From: Liolophura sinensis
Lineage: Eukaryota > Mollusca > Polyplacophora > Chitonida > Chitonidae
Direction of reading: 5' to 3'
NCBI RefSeq assembly: GCF_032854445.1
Contig: NC_088303.1
Location: 17,803,501-17,867,500 of the forward strand
DNA: 64,000 bases
Part shown: positions 13,801 to 29,317 of the stretch, one piece after another
How positions within the stretch are numbered: the first letter of the stretch is position 1
How the letters are laid out: each line of letters opens with the position of its first letter
Made by a program: the position numbers and the translations under genes
Notes under the pieces: generated by a model
The model's database searches: none
Told to the model about the DNA's origin: nothing
What the model saw: the letters and a program-made list of their open reading frames with translations, nothing else

Positions 13801-16800
13801 TCCTTTTCTGTGTTGAAGGGTCTTATTATGGCCAGTCAGATAGCTCTGCTTCGTGAAAGCAACCTTGCAGCGATGACATTTGTATTTTCTTGAGGAGTCG
13901 TCATAGCTGCCTTCAGCGATAGATTGACTGTTCATGTAATCCTCCATGAATTGTTCTTCTTTGTACTCCTGGAAGTTCCACCTTTCCCCAGGCTTAACTT
14001 TGTCCTCCTCTGGTGGGGGCAGTGCATCAACTCTGTCTTGGCTCTGGTTAGTGGATTCCTCTGTAGTGAAGTCCATATCCATGGCCAGCTCATTATGCGT
14101 TTCTCCTTGAAAAGAGGAACCCTCCGGATTCTCCTTGTTCTCCTCAGAACAAGATTCACTAGTCTTGGAATTGGTGAATATTTCAGAGCCAGCAGCATTC
14201 AACAAAGCTAAAGCGTTTGCGGCTAGGCTACCGTGAATCTTGTCTTTTTCATTGTCATTCACATCAACATGGGATGTTTCGATGTGCTTTCTCAGAGAGG
14301 CAATGGATCTGAAACTTCTGTTGCACAGCTTGCACTGGGTCACGGATTGGATGAGGTGATACTGTGTGTGGATTTGAAGTTTGTCCGCAGACTTGAAAGC
14401 TAACGTACACTGATTGCATCCATAGGTGTAGACATTTCGATCAGCTACTGAAAGTTGCTGCCTTTTGGCATGGATTTCTCTGAAGTGAACTTGTAGAGAC
14501 TGAGCAGTTTTGAAATACTGATTGCAGCCCTTTTTCCAGCACAGGTATCCTGGTCCACGAGGGGTCTGTTTGAGTTCCAAGTGCCCCAGCTCATTCTGAT
14601 GGGCATACAGAGCATCTATATTGCAGAAAGTCTTGGCACAAGTTTGGCATCTATACTGATCCTCATCTGGCTTCTCTTGGACAGCAGCTGTATCAATAGC
14701 TGAAAAACACAAAAAACAAACCTACTTACTGGTGACTAGGACGCAACTTTATTCAAACTTCTGTTCATTTCTATGATTTTTTTTGATTAGGTTTTTTATT
14801 TACACCAAACTTAAATATTGCTAATATAGAATGACTGTCGTTTTCATAGGTGGAGGAGTTCAGTTTTCTTATTTTGATTTAGTTAGCATAAGTTTTATTC
14901 AGAGAAACCTTTTAATTTTATTATGGCTTACTTTAGCTCTGTTAAATGATAACTGCAAATGTTCAGAGTTTAAAGCTACAGAAACTGGGACATATTTACT
15001 GGTTTAATATAAATCAGAAACTGCGGTACAGGGAAGTTATTTTATCATAATTAGTGTTTCTCCTCTGCTAACCTTCCTCTGCAGCTAACTTGGCTGCCTC
15101 CTCAATAGCTTCCACATTGATTTCATCGTTCTCATTGGCAGGGAAATGCGGGGGTGTCGGTGCCTGGGGTTTGGTCGGTACCATCCAGTCAGACTGGTCC
15201 ACCATCACCAACAGTCGCTGAAGTCCTTCTGGTGTTACATTATGAACCTGAACCAAATGTTTTTCGAGTTTTTCCTTTTCTTTGAACTCATCTTGACACA
15301 GAGGGCAATGGATCTCCCTTGGCACCTGGCCATGCTGTGTTAGAACGTGGGCCTTTAGTCTCATCTCGTTTACACTGCTGAAGTTACAGTACGGACACAC
15401 CTGAGCCTGATCCTCCTGTTCTGATGCCCCTGTAATAACAACAATTGTTACAACTTAACAGGACATCAACTAAACAACAATTCCAAACAGCAGCAGTTTC
15501 ATCAAAACATTATTTAACCATATATCCAACAAACAGGCAAAACACAACCATTAAATCTGAATACTGGGTTGACTTCAAACAGATGTAGTGTCATTTAAAC
15601 TTTGCCCCAACAACAACTTAGGACAGATGGTTACAATAACAATCACAGCTAATCATCACATCTGTTTGAATTCTCAAGGGTATAAGTGAAACATTTGCAG
15701 CATACAACGAAAACATGAAATTCTCAAGCACAATTTTGTGAAGCAATGATAAAGTTTTTAAACATATCAACAGGGTGAGCACTGCTCTTGAATTCTCTTT
15801 TTATTGAAAGAGAAGCAAAAAGAAGGGAACAAAATAACATGATGAAATAACCATGCATCATGGTAATATACAATCTGCCCTTAACATATTCAAGAGCATA
15901 ATGCTTCCATGGCTGAAAGTTTCTCTGACTCAAGCCAAGCGGTTAGGCTTTTGTAGAACAGATACCAGATGGTCAGACAATGTTCATGAACTTCTGAAAA
16001 CAGAAGTCTCCTAACAAGGTTATCAAAACAAATAGCCAATCAACAATGAGGTGTTTAGCAGTGGATTGTCTGCGAGGCGTGGAGTCTGGGTGGTGATAAA
16101 TGAGAGAGAAAGGGCATGGTGTGGAATTTACAATGATGTTAGGGACTTGCCGCTAATGGTCAGCCTTCCATCTGAGCCTGAAAGCTCAAAGACAGTCCCG
16201 CTGCTTACCGCGTTTTAGTCGACCACTCTTATGCAAATCAATACCACCCGTATGGGAGCCCATTATGATCATTTAACAAGTTGTCCGTTAGCTCAGAAAC
16301 CAGAGGAGACCCAGCGTAGAACTAAACCAGTCTGGGTTAATAGGCAGAACGGAAAAGTTGAGAATCTACGTCAATTTCGTATTAACCTCTTCCGATGACG
16401 GACCTAATGATTTTGCTTTCTCTCCACCCATATGATTCCCTTCCTGCCAATTTTAAATTAATAGGAGTTAAGCTAGTGCCGAGATAATTACGCTAGTGTA
16501 TTGCCAATTACCTCCTGTGGATACGTCTGTTTCGGCGTCAAATTAGGGTTCGAAAATTAGTTTAGCATAATGAAGGGGCAAATATGCAAGTTAGAGACCT
16601 AGAACGGGAGAACGGCTGACACAAGTTAATTGACAACAAGTTAGTTTTCCAAGCCTGCCATTATCATCAGTCTGCTTTGATGCCATTTTCCCAAACAGCA
16701 TTTGACCAGGGGAGAAGAAATACCCACTCAGACACAAATTAATGTCACCACAAATTTTTCCTCCCACCATGGTCAGCTCGGAGATATTTCTGACTTTCTT

Positions 16801-19018
16801 AAGAATCTGATCAAGCCATGATCCGAACACTACTTGACCCAGTCAACTGACACAAATATATGCTCAGAGGGCCGGAATTTTCAAACATTCCCCAGGAAAC
16901 TGTCATTTCTCATCATAATTGCATTCCTTAGCATTCTTACACAAGTCCCAAGGGGTGGGGATGGGTCACAGTGGATTAAAGAAAACGACGGGCCGAAATT
17001 AGCAAAAATGCAATTACATGTTACTGGAGCTAGGGTCCCTGATAATATCTAATCGAACAAAGCATGAAAAATGTGCCAATCTTTGGAAATATACTGCCTT
17101 TTCTATCAGCTAATCTGTTTTAGACCTGCTTAATTTGATCAGAACTTCTGATAGGCTTCTCAGAACTGTTAATAAGAAGTCATCCAAACCATGCATCCAA
17201 AATGACATTTTTTTGCAGCGCTGGCAACTGAGGTCTGAACTCTAATGGGTTATCACCAAACTATGCATACGAGATGGCCAATATTGCTTCGTACAAAACT
17301 AGTGAAATTTTAAGTTTTTTTCCCCCTCCTCTTATCTTAGTTGCACTGTGTTATGTATAATCGTTCTAACTTTAAAATAAAGTGTACATACTCTTCCAAC
17401 ATTGCGGCAAAATAAACTTGCTTTCTCATTTCCTGGGTGTGTGACTGGAGCTGCTAGAGAATAGCAGCCCAGTGGTCAAAGGAATAGATTAGTAAACTTA
17501 AAACAGCATCTGCTCATGACTTTTGTTCATTGAGTTTTGATTTCTACAACGAGCTGGCCAGTGACAAAGGTTGCATTTCCTCTACCTTAATAACTAAGCT
17601 TCCCGCTTTGGTTTCAGGCTGGGGACAGTTTGGCGTGGGGAAAAGGTGACAAGGGGTGAACTTATGAAGGTCAGGGGTCCCTCCTCACCTGTAATTTAAG
17701 CCATACTTACACACAGGTCAATTCAAACTCAGAAATGGATCTAGAATATTAAAATTAAAGCCCTTGCACATGAAATGAATTGATGAAAACGAATTTTGGA
17801 AAAAGTATTAATTTACCTGACAGAAAAGCTACAGGTAGGTCTTAATGAAGACAGGTGTTATCTTTAATAGCTAAAGTAGGCCACACCTGGCTTCTCTTCA
17901 TTACCAGTCTCTGACCTTTTTTATCTTCCTACTGACTGATATCTCCAGCATACTGTAATTTCTCAATTGCTTAGCAAAAGTACTATTTCTTTTTCAAAAA
18001 AGCAGAAATAGGCCAATTATTGATTAAACTGTTTGGAAAACTTTTTTAAGCGCAAAAAAAGGAAACTGTGTTTTTATGTAATTAGGATTACAGAACCACC
18101 TACATGCCAACAACAGAATAAATATCTTGAGCAAAGTCTTTTTAAGTAATCATTTGCAGCAAAATTTCCACAAATTCTTTGTTTATCGGATTACGAAGAA
18201 AAAAAGAAAGGAAAATGGAACACAAAAAAGATTTATATTAAGTACTGTTATAATCCAAGCTTTATGTCACTTAACCTCTGACAATGCGAGGAAAGTGGGT
18301 GTGGTTTTGTACACTGCCTTTGTCTTGGCTGACATGGGCACAACCTGAAGTCACCCTGATTACTTCTAATCTGGTGGACAACAGCCACTTGACTCATCAC
18401 CTCCTGTCTTAAGGCAGACTTCCTTAAGACTTTATGCAGGGAATGTCTCTCTACCTCTCAATGGCTTATTGATTAGTCGTATAAACCTGTAGGTCAAAAT
18501 TCTCTTAATAAGAAGCAAATACAGCCTTGGCTTTGACAGAGAGGAAAGTTGTATCAGGGTGTCATTGTTCTGGGCTGAACGTCTTCAGCTCACCAATCAA
18601 TGCAGTTGGTCAGAGGATGACCTGGGTGACAGCATTAGAGCACCCCCTCACAAGCTCACCATGCCGAGGCCTTTTATGAAACACTGACAATGGCCAGTGA
18701 TTAGATTCACAGGCTAGTTAGCCAGAAATCAAGGCGGCCCCCAGCAGCTTGTGAGGGGCGACTGAATACAATGCTTCGAAGTGATTCGCATGCGCATGTC
18801 GAAAGTCAAATCAAATCAAATGTACAAAGCACAAGTCTATGAGCTTGCGATTACAGGAGTGGAAAAGAAATGCCACAAGAAAGTGACATCCTGGATTGCT
18901 GCCCTCGTAAGGAAACCTCATCATGAAAAGCAGAATTTAATGCTTCAAATTCCAATGGATATTTCACTGCAGATTTACCATATTGCCACATCACCCTCTT
19001 CGTCAGTGAGATTACAAG

Positions 19019-19079
<61 letters not shown>

Positions 19080-22000
19080 GTGTGTGAGTACAGAAGGCCA
19101 CAAATTTTAACGTACTGGTACACAATGATTCTATGTAGGATTCCATTATTTTTGTTTTGGAACTGTACATAAATTCAAGAGTTGCCTAAATCCCACTCCC
19201 CAAGATTCAGCCATATTACCAATGTCTGATTGTGTTTCTTAGATGACGGTGTTAGAACATTAGCAGAAAATGCACTGCCCTATACATTTCCTAGAATGGA
19301 TACATTTCTCTATGTGAAGGCTAAGGCAGCATTGATATGTTGGTGAAGTGGTTGTAAATGTAATAATGTTTGGGTGCATCTCTGACTGCCACCCAGATGA
19401 ACTAAGGCACAACTGATATAATTAGCGAATGAAGTGTGCATACAAGAAAAGGTTAGGGTGGCAAGACTTTGCTCTTGTTTGTTATCATTAAGGCTTACTG
19501 CCAGAATTCAACAATGGGTTTATGGAGGTCACCATGTGAGCGAAAGTCAGCGGGTGGATTATGGTGGCTGACAGGGCAGATGTCTTCATGTTCTAACCAT
19601 GAGTGTGATCAGAGGGCATTGCGACCAAGCATATCATCTCCACATAAGTACTCATCATTCCCATATGGAAAAGCTAATGCTGTCTGATCATACAGAAAAC
19701 GCCTCTGGAGGGGGGAAAAAAAAACTACACAAGAGGAATAATTTCTGGGCCAAATTAAAAAGCTTCATAACCAGCTTTGACCTTCAATCATAATAATACA
19801 TGTAAATTTTGTTTGGTTTTATGAATATTATAATTAGATACAGAATTATCTACACTTATATAAGCTAAAGTTACATAGGAGATAAAACCATGTGAAAGGT
19901 GTTGCATTACTTTGTTTTGGAAAGCCATCATCTACCTCACCTAAATACAGGTAGTGAGTCTCATGAGCTCATAAATGACAGTTGAAGACAGGAAGGTTGT
20001 GGCTAATAGTACATATGGAAACTAGCATATGAAATCATACCATAGTGATACTCATAGCAGGAAACTTGTTAGCAGGTAGCTAAGCATGAGAAGTGAAGAC
20101 AAAATAGAGTGAAAGATGCCCAACAACAAGTCTGTCCTGACTGACCAGTATCACCTGATTTGTGATTAGCTCAACTGGCACACAGGTGGCAATAGCCTGA
20201 CAGTTCATGTCACAGGTCAACCTGGCCTTCTAACAGGCAGAAGACATAAGCATGCTAGGATGTTTTGTTGGGGGGGGGGGGGGGGGTAGTGTTGCTCAGT
20301 GGGGGTTTGTGTCAGAGAGGGGAAGGGTAATACCCATAACTGATCAGAATTTCTCAGCTTCATTTACATGAGGAAAAAAAAAATAAAAAGATGCAGGCTC
20401 TTACATCACAAGCACACAGCACAGGTGAACTTCAGTCCCCAGCTCAACAGGTATAATTCATTAGCATAATAGTAAGATTTTCATTACAACCAGAGATATA
20501 ACACCCAACTCTCATGCCAAGCCCCATCTTGGGGGTGTACCACAATCATATGCTAAATTATCTCCACACAAATCTCTAACTGTTGACTAACAGCATTAGT
20601 ACATGTACCATATTCAACACTATCTGTAATAAATGTATCTCAAACCAATTTTTTCAATTAAATGTATCTTGTTCAAAAGCATGCACTTTACAAGCACCCC
20701 CATCCCCTTTCCTCTTCGCAAGCCCACTAAGCTGTCCAGCAGAAGCTATTGCTGCACTATAATGCACTTTGCCTGCCAGCTGAATTCATTCAGCTTAACA
20801 AACAGGTGACTTGTGGGAGAAGGTCTAACTACCGTAAAGCTCTAAAATAACTGGCAACCTAATAAATCTTAATAGTTTAACAGGAATCTGTTAATGAAAC
20901 AATATGTTGTCATTGTTGCCAAATATAAATTATGTCCAAAAAACTTTAATATACTGACGTAAAGAATAGATAAATGTATGGAAATGATGACAGGGCCTAC
21001 ATGTAACTAATAAATATACAAAAACTTTTATATTTTCAACAAAACTCAATGTCTGATCTGAAATATTCATGGAATTTATATGGTACCTGTAGGTGTACTT
21101 ACCTAGAACGTTGTTGTTGTTGCTGCTGGAAGTTGTGGCCGTATCAGTCATGGAAGACCCAGAGCTCGTAGAGGCAACTGGCGTACCAGTCGCCAACTCT
21201 ATCGTGTTGTTGTTGTTGTTTGCAATATTCCCATTACTGTCGCGGAGTGTGGCGTTTCCTGTCCTAGTCGAGGGGCTGATGTGCGTGTTGGACCCGCGTG
21301 GTGTGGCAGAGTTACCTCCAGAGCTCAGAGATGGAGACGAGGTAGGGGGCGCTCTACTGGCTGAGAGAGTGGCGTCTGGCTGGGAGGTTATGTCCGAGGG
21401 ACTGTGAAGTAGACTGGGCATTGTGCTCTGTTTGTCAACAATTTCACCATCTTGTGCTGTGGCCTCCTCTTCACGGTCACCATCTGCAACAACAACAACA
21501 TTCCTCACTTACTTACACTGTAAAAAAAAAAAAGTGAAAAAAAAAATATGAATAAACAACAAAAATTAAATGAAAACAACACATGGTTTAATGGAATATA
21601 CCACAATAAACCTTGTAGATGCTTTGTTATCAGTTCCAGCACAGTGAACCGTTGGCGTTTCAAATTCCTGCTACATATAGCTAACAAATCCAGGGAAACA
21701 ATTAATTCATGCATGTACAAGTAATGCAAATTAACCCTAGTGACCTAATTTACATGTTTCTCAGAACATGCTCTCCAAAAGTACCTGTGCCTTATATAAG
21801 GATGTGATATCATCCACAAAAAACTGCTGGTACACACATTCCAAGCTGTTAAATCCCAAATTGCGGGCGTGCACACTACGGTCTTACTTACAACAGTGGC
21901 ATACAACCCCCATGCATATATAATCACTACTATGTGGGCTTCTCAAATAAAGACTAGTGCTTGATGGGAAAGGTCCTTAAGTATTATGTTTTAATAAGAG

Positions 22001-25000
22001 GAAGATCTTAATGAGTCGCCTGTGATTACATGGAAAAGTGAAGGCCTTAACAGGATATGGCCTTCATATGTTACCACTTATATTCCCCACTTCCCATTAT
22101 TGTTTACATGACGCCTCCTAGCACTGTTGGAAACAGCCTGGGACTCAAATTCAGACAAGCAGAGAGATTCAGCCCTTGAGCTCAATTCCCATTGTTTTGG
22201 CAGGGAGAAGTCTTGCAACAGAAGTTTTTTCTGAAGAGGGACTGATACACACATATGATTCAGCTCCTAATCCTGTATCCCTTGGATATGATACATACCG
22301 CGGTCTTCAGCTGTGAGAGTTTCAATGTCAGCTAAACCTTCATGTATAAAGATCCATCCCTCTATATATCAGATAAGAGTTAATTACTGCTCTACAGAAA
22401 CTGCTCCTACTACTACCAAACCAGGCCTAACTCCTACAGCAACACCCTTCCCACTACCAATCCCTGTGTTAAGGGTCCAGATCATGTTCCAAATTCAAAA
22501 ATCCTATCAACTCTCCCAGCACTTCCCTTTGAAGGATGTCCCTGATATTTTGCATATGTGCCTGGTGTAATTGCCATTGTCTGAAACTCTTGACTGCTAA
22601 TTTATTTTTGTTTATACGAAACCCCATCAACATATGGCCTCCGCAAGCCTCCCAATGAGTCATATCTCACTGCCAAGAAATCTATCTCTCTCCTCCTCCC
22701 TCTGATTACTGGGTCTACTACACGAGACCGGAAAAACAAAAACGGCATTAAGAGAAAGGCACTAGAACAAACCACTCCCCGTGACATTTCTTACAGACTC
22801 TAAGTACCCTTCAGCCACAGAAATTCTGTAACATAAGTTTTTTTTCTTCTTCGTGCGGCTACTGTTTTTTTTTTTTTGTTTTTTTGTTTCCCCCTGGCAA
22901 GCTGTCTCTATTCTCCAAGCCACAATCCATGTTATAGCTCCTGCTGGGGTCAGAGGTCACGAATATAGCTGATGAAATTAAAGCCGAAGCCCAGGAATGT
23001 GTCAGATCGTTTTACTAGAGGGCCACAAATAGCAGTAATGCCACACATAGATACCAGACCAGCCTAGGCAAAAAGTGCAAGAAAATTTCTGTGCTATGAC
23101 TCTTGGATTAATCATTGGGGGGCATTAATGAATCTCAGGCTGGCTGGGTGCTTAAAACTGATGGGCAAGATGTAGCTGAAGAAGGGGTAAATAAAGAAGA
23201 GGCTGTGATCTGTGGGTTCATCATTCACCCAGCATCCGTGGTCCCAGGGCCAGGTCTATCCCCTTATCGTCGGCCGCTCTCTGATATATGTATCCGGAGA
23301 TACCCAGATAGTCACCTGTCCAGAATGATTCGGCATAACAACTGCAGGCGTGAAGCCAGCACGTTACTACAACACTTTACACCTCACTGCGACCAGCGAC
23401 TCAACTTTACTGTGTTACACCAGCCTTGCCAAAAAAAAGACAGAAAAAAACTTTCAGAAAAAAAAAAGCGGCACATACAAATGAGTTCGCGCTAGACGAG
23501 AATGGAAAGAAAAAAATCACACCCTGTATTTTATGAGGATTTCTAGATATAAATAACAAACTGTATTTAATTATTATTGCTCAAGGAGACTCATTTTCTC
23601 TATTTCATTTCCTAGAATGTTGTAGATCCAAGATCTGTAGCACTCATAACAATTGTAGATGAAGTAATTATTATTTTACACGATGTGTTGCTGAAGACTG
23701 AAATATTTCTTGCCAAGAAACTTTCTAACACAAAAATAAAAATTCGAGCATTATTTCAGACGGCAAAGAAAAAAAACAAAAACTGCTGTTGTAAAAAATC
23801 TGCAATAAACATGTAAAATAAAAAAGTAAGGAGTGGGCTTGACACAAATAAACAAAAAATCAGACAAAACTATATGGAGGAAAAGATTCCCAAAACAGTT
23901 ATTTATGTTATGGATTTTCTTCATTTTTTTTTTTTTTTGGCCGATGTAAAAAGAACATGAAAAAAAGATATGTAAATTCTGACCTATCTACCGTGGGAGA
24001 AGAGTATATAACCTTTGGCCTGTTGACACTGCTCAGCTTTCCCTCAGATGCAACCTTCCCTGGACATATAAAATATGTGCGTTTCAAATTAAATCAGATG
24101 CCAAACCGCCTGTTTAAAAGTGATTTTAACTTGAAGCGTGTTGTCTCGTAATGATTTGTGGTAAGAAAGGCTCTGCTTGGGCTTTGTGGTCAGGAGGTTT
24201 GCAGAGCCATGCTATTCCCTCATTTCTCAAGAGGCTGCTAACTTTGGGCCAGGGTTAACCCTCAGTGGGAAAACAGTGAAACATTTGTGACAGTGTTTCA
24301 ACATGACATACTGGCTGATAGCGGTTGCACACATTTCACCCAATTTTTTGTCCCCTTTTTGAATAATTATCACAGTTGTCCCAGGTATTTCACTTGGTCA
24401 GTCTCACCACAGCTAATCAACCACATCAAATACAGATACAGCCAATTAACACATACCTGAGCAAATTTAAAACTATCAAATAGAATGTTTTACTCGTGTC
24501 AATTTTACAGCAAGCCTACCCATGATCGAGTCAAGATCATGCAGTTTAATCAATTATCACATATGGGACAAAACTCTGGCAGGGTGTTGCCAGCTAGCAA
24601 ACAAAAAAAAAAACCCAACAGATTAATGTGAGACAAAAAAAACAAGGGTTGAAACTCGGTAAAAATTTGATGAATTTTATCTTTTGTTCACTTTTATTTT
24701 TCTTTGTTTGTTCGACTGAAATGAAAGCTTTGTATATCCTAGTCAAAATCAAATCAGGCCTCAGGGCTAAGGTGATCTGATCTGCTCAGTGGAAGTGTTT
24801 GCAGGGCCACAGGACAAATATCAAAGTCCCATAATCCCTGTGCAAAGAGACGAAGAAAAGCCGTGTTTTCTCACACGTGTTGATCAGCTCCTTTGCTGGG
24901 CACTCGCTCTCACCTTTACATAGTATTCATACATCGCCATAGCCAAAGAAAATAGGCAAAAAAAAAAAAAAAAGGTAAAATGAATATATGAAGACGCCAA

Positions 25001-28000
25001 GAAGTGAAAACGGAGGTTGACTGGTTCATAAATTTGAACTGTTCTCATTTTTTTTGGTTTTGTTTTGTTTAAATTTGACAAGTCATGTCAAAAAGGCAGG
25101 ATTCTCCTTACTTAGTTATGCTCATGTACGTGAATTTCTCTAAAAAAATAATTCCATGAAAGGTTTAGATTAATGTCCGTGTTATAAATATGTTGAAAAC
25201 ATCTTTCCCACAAAAACGTGTGAACATGTATGAAAAGAATAAATAACTACCAAGACGTTTCACATGAAAAACACACATTATAAATTACATACATGTAAAG
25301 CATGAAGGTATTTACTGAAGTTATTTTGCCCTTGCTTAAAAAGCAACAGTTTTCTGACTTATAAGTAATGAGCTGTCTTAAGGGTTGGGCTGGTGAAAAG
25401 GAGGGTCTTGACAGAGCAGGGGTTACATGAGGTGGGGGTTAGTCCTCTTATCTCCTCGCCCAGGAATTGCCCAGCCCTCATCAGCAGCAGACAGCTTCTG
25501 TTGCCTGATTTTATGCTCTGTCAACAGAACTGTATATAAACCCCGGGGAAATAAACAGAAGCCTCTTATCAAAGAGAGGAATAAATGTTTATACGTAGCC
25601 TTATGATTAACATAGTTGATGGGTGTGGTTTAATGTTGTGGTTATACAAAACATTTGGGACTTTTTAGATTCAGCACACATAAATTAGGAATCCTTGCAT
25701 TTGGTCAGGGAAGGGTTGTAAAAAAGAGTTTCAGCTTACAATATTGCACAAACAAATCTGTCAATAGTTTAGAGAGACTAAATCTTAAAACTCGCTAAGA
25801 CTATTCTGTTGTTTTTTTGGTTTTTTTTTTGAATGAAGGCAGAAAAATCTGCAATACATGACACCATCCAATATGGCGGACAAGAGGTTAGACAAAGGCT
25901 GATGCCTGGCATGTAATAACATGAAGAAACATCTAAAATCATATAAATATTATTTCATCTCTCACAACAGGGTGTAGCTTATTCCTTTTTTTTTCCAGAC
26001 GCAATGTAAAAAAGATCTGCTTTGAGATGCTGCTCTTCGGTTCAAGATAGAAGCAACCTGCAAGACACAATCGCCACAGAAAATGGATTATTGATGAAAT
26101 ATTTTAATAAATCAATGTGGAAGAGCCAGGTCAGCCAGTGATATGAGTAGGGCTGCATGGCTGCCATCACTCCTGTGCAGGGTTCATCCCAGCTTTGCCA
26201 GAGCATCTAATTCATTTATACCTCCGTGCCAGAAGAGGGTGTTGAGAGGCTGGCCGAGTAAAGCGGCTCTCTGTGGCAGAGGTTGGTAACCTGGTGTTCT
26301 GGGTGTTGTGTCAATTCCCGCGTCCCCTGTCACAGAGACTTGCTCCAGGGGTAACACTCCAGAGCTGGGTAATTGCTTCTGACTGTTGTTGGGGATTGCT
26401 TTCTTAAGAGAGCCACACGGTACAAAGAAGCGCCCCCTAACATAGCCTGGCAGTAACTGTTGTATCGAAACATGGAAATAATAAATCTGTCAAAATGTTT
26501 TCGAGATCAATGGTCGAGACCGTGGATATCAACTGCACCTTAAGAGCACAAATATGGCCACCATCTTCAAGACCAGAGGCCAGGAACAAGAAGCATTAAA
26601 TGCCTGACGAATGAAAATGTCTCACATTGCCACAATAATTTTCTGCTCTCTAGTTCCATGGCTTCTGCGGACCGAGGTTTGGGACATGAAATCTATAGTA
26701 AACCTGATATAATTTTCTCACATGTTGGAATCCATGTGTGAAAAATACATTTATTTATGCCGACTTTGTAATTCGCCCTACTGATTGTAAGTGGTGCACT
26801 GAACGAAGAAACAAAATCGTAGCTGAACGGAGAAAAAAAATAACAGAAAAAAAAGTCTGTCAAGATATTTCATCTTTCATGGAGAAATCTGAATTCAATG
26901 AAATGTCCCAGCTTTGAATGTAGCGATACAGAGAACTATTAAAATAATGAGTGCACCTAGAAGCTGCTAGAGAGGGCCTCAGAGTCCAAATAATTAAGCA
27001 AATTACCAACCTCATTGATCGGCATGAACAGTTCGTCTAGAGAGGCCAGAAACTCTTTGGCCAATTACTATGCGCTTCAGTGTTCCAGCGAGGGAGAGCA
27101 AAAAAACCGTCGAGACCAGAGTCATTTAGCTACAGTATCTTTTAGGGATCTGTGTGTAAGACTGCTGTGGTGGCTTGCTTTGCTTGAGTGACATTTAGGA
27201 CCAGAAAAGGCAAATTTATGTCATACAAGTTTCTTTTGGATATTGGGAGCTATGGGTAGATGTATTGGGAGGAAAAAGAAATGGCTGTGGTGCCATGTTA
27301 AGATGACAAGGGCACAGGAATATGCTCAGGAGAAGGACAGACAATCGCTGAGAAATTCTCAAAGACATAATAAACTGGAGACACCAGTGATTGCATACCG
27401 TGAAACAAACACAGGAAAACATGCATAAGTTAAAAAAGAGAGACAAAAAGAAAAAAAAAAGAAAGAAAACAAAAAACACACAAACCACAAAAGCTGAAAA
27501 CATGTTAACATCTTGGATCATTTTTCATCCGAGCTCGCTAAAGTGGCCCCGACAGAACGGGAGAGGTTACATATCATAGGGAAACATTGTAACACAATGT
27601 AATATTTCTATGTTGAGGTGTCATGGAATAGCAGCTTACATACAAGGCACCTGATCTTACTGAAGGCATGCAAAGTGTCACAACACATTGAATAACACTG
27701 GGCTGGAAGATATGTCTCAGCAGAAAACTGCATCTCCACAAATCCCATATTGCAGGGCTCTTCTGGCATTAAAACAAGTAAAGTCGGTGTGTTGATGCAG
27801 GCTGTAGTCTAATCGGCAGGATGTGCCCCTTACTCTATGGTACACAAATATTGGCTCACACATTTTGTATACAATAGAAATTTTATCCACATTACAAAGA
27901 AATATTTTTCAATATGATCTGTCTGTGACCACCTCTGGTGCTATCTCCAGGGATGATCTGTGCTGTCAAAGTATGTTGGCGAGTTTCTGCCCATCTGTTT

Positions 28001-29266
28001 CCCGCAGAGAAATATTTGGAAAGCCCTCAATAAGCATTTGTGCAGCAAATGCTCAAAGATAAATATTAAATTTGTCTTTACAGAAAATACAATAGTTGCG
28101 TGTTTGTTCACACCTAACAAACACCTGGCCAAAAAGCGCCCTAAGTCGAACAGATTTTTTACCGTTGTATTCAGCGCCAGGGGCAAAGTAGAGGTGACCA
28201 ATTCTTGCAACCCTGAGGGAAAGATAAATTCTTTATCGCCATTCTTAAAGATGAAATATTTGCAGGAAAAAAAAAAGGAAGAAGATGATTCAGAAACTCT
28301 GAATAATGAAGTATCTGCTAGGACTAAAAGTATTTTAAGATGTTTCACATCTGCAGTGCTACCCTTTGATTATGAGGGGTTTTCTCTGGAGCTCAAATAT
28401 TAATCAGGTACACAAGCATGTTTACCTTCCCATTAACACTGCTAATTGACTGTTAAACCTGATTCTCACCTGCCAAATCCTTTCCCTGACCTAAACATTC
28501 ACAATGTATCTACAGCAATGATACACTCCTTGTGCGTAAGCCACCTTACCCAAGCAAGTGCCTTCACACCAAAACACATACATCAATAAGAAAAATACAG
28601 CCCCATGATTGTAAATGCAGCGTTGAAGTGAAGAACAAAATGTTCTAAAGATAGTGTGATGATGTGTATATCTCTGTGGCTTGTAATTTCAGAGCAAATT
28701 TACAGAGATATAAGGATGAGTCCTTGTTTTTGCGATTTTTTTTTTTTGTTGTCAGCAAGAGTCGCTGTGGGTGATGAGGTGGTACAGGGATTCTGTGGTA
28801 GTAGTAAGCCATTTCAGATGTTATGTGTCGCCCCCTAGCATGCTTGTCAACTGTGGTTTGTGGCTGTCTGAGGTATGTGAATACACCAACACTTCTATCT
28901 TACACTGATCTGGGGAACGCCAGACAAATTCAAGCCTCAGCAAAGCTTAATCTCCTCACTAGAACTCATAACAATTCAAATATTTCAACAGATTTAAACC
29001 TAAATATGTAAATATAGCTACATTTCGGCTTATTAATAATTAAAATGTTTTTGTTTGAAAAAATTTAAAGGATATTAATTGAGAAATAATTATGAATGAA
29101 AATGACGCAGAGATAAAACCACTCACCTCTCTTAACTAATAAACTAAAGTTGTTAAGCTCTTAATTAAATATCATTTTCATTATAGAGGAGAATTTTGAA
29201 GAAAGTACATTTCTAAAATTTCAATTTCCAATGCCAATGGTATCAGCTGGCTGAACTAATAAAAAC

Positions 29267-29317
<51 letters not shown>

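Larger units (their letters stand above)
15430..21102 (-). other. ZFHX intron between exons 2 and 3 (5.67 kb)
   Basis: No coding exon was recognised inside. It holds a TA microsatellite at 19021-19075 and a poly-G run at 20270-20286. About 16030-17050 is less simple in composition, with a perfect ATGCAAAT octamer at 16231-16238. A CAG-GTAAAT junction near 17818 preceded by TTTTCTGT could be a recursive splice point. The open frames here are of chance length. Confidence 0.8.

Noticed and set aside
16530-16560. tRNA B-box-like GGTTCGAAA
   Set aside because: The motif does not end in the required CC, no A-box precedes it at proper spacing and no cloverleaf is visible.
18781-19123. Open frames on both strands containing long Tyr-Ile runs
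   Set aside because: Created by the TA microsatellite at 19021-19075.
23115-23495. 126-codon plus-strand frame
   Set aside because: Chance-length frame in intron; no recognisable motif, and its end is Lys-rich from A-rich sequence.
27960-28403. 147-codon plus-strand open frame, with a 135-codon frame opposite
   Set aside because: About 0.4 frames of this length are expected by chance in this much AT-rich DNA. It has no family resemblance, no splice context and Lys/Ser/Asn composition like random sequence.
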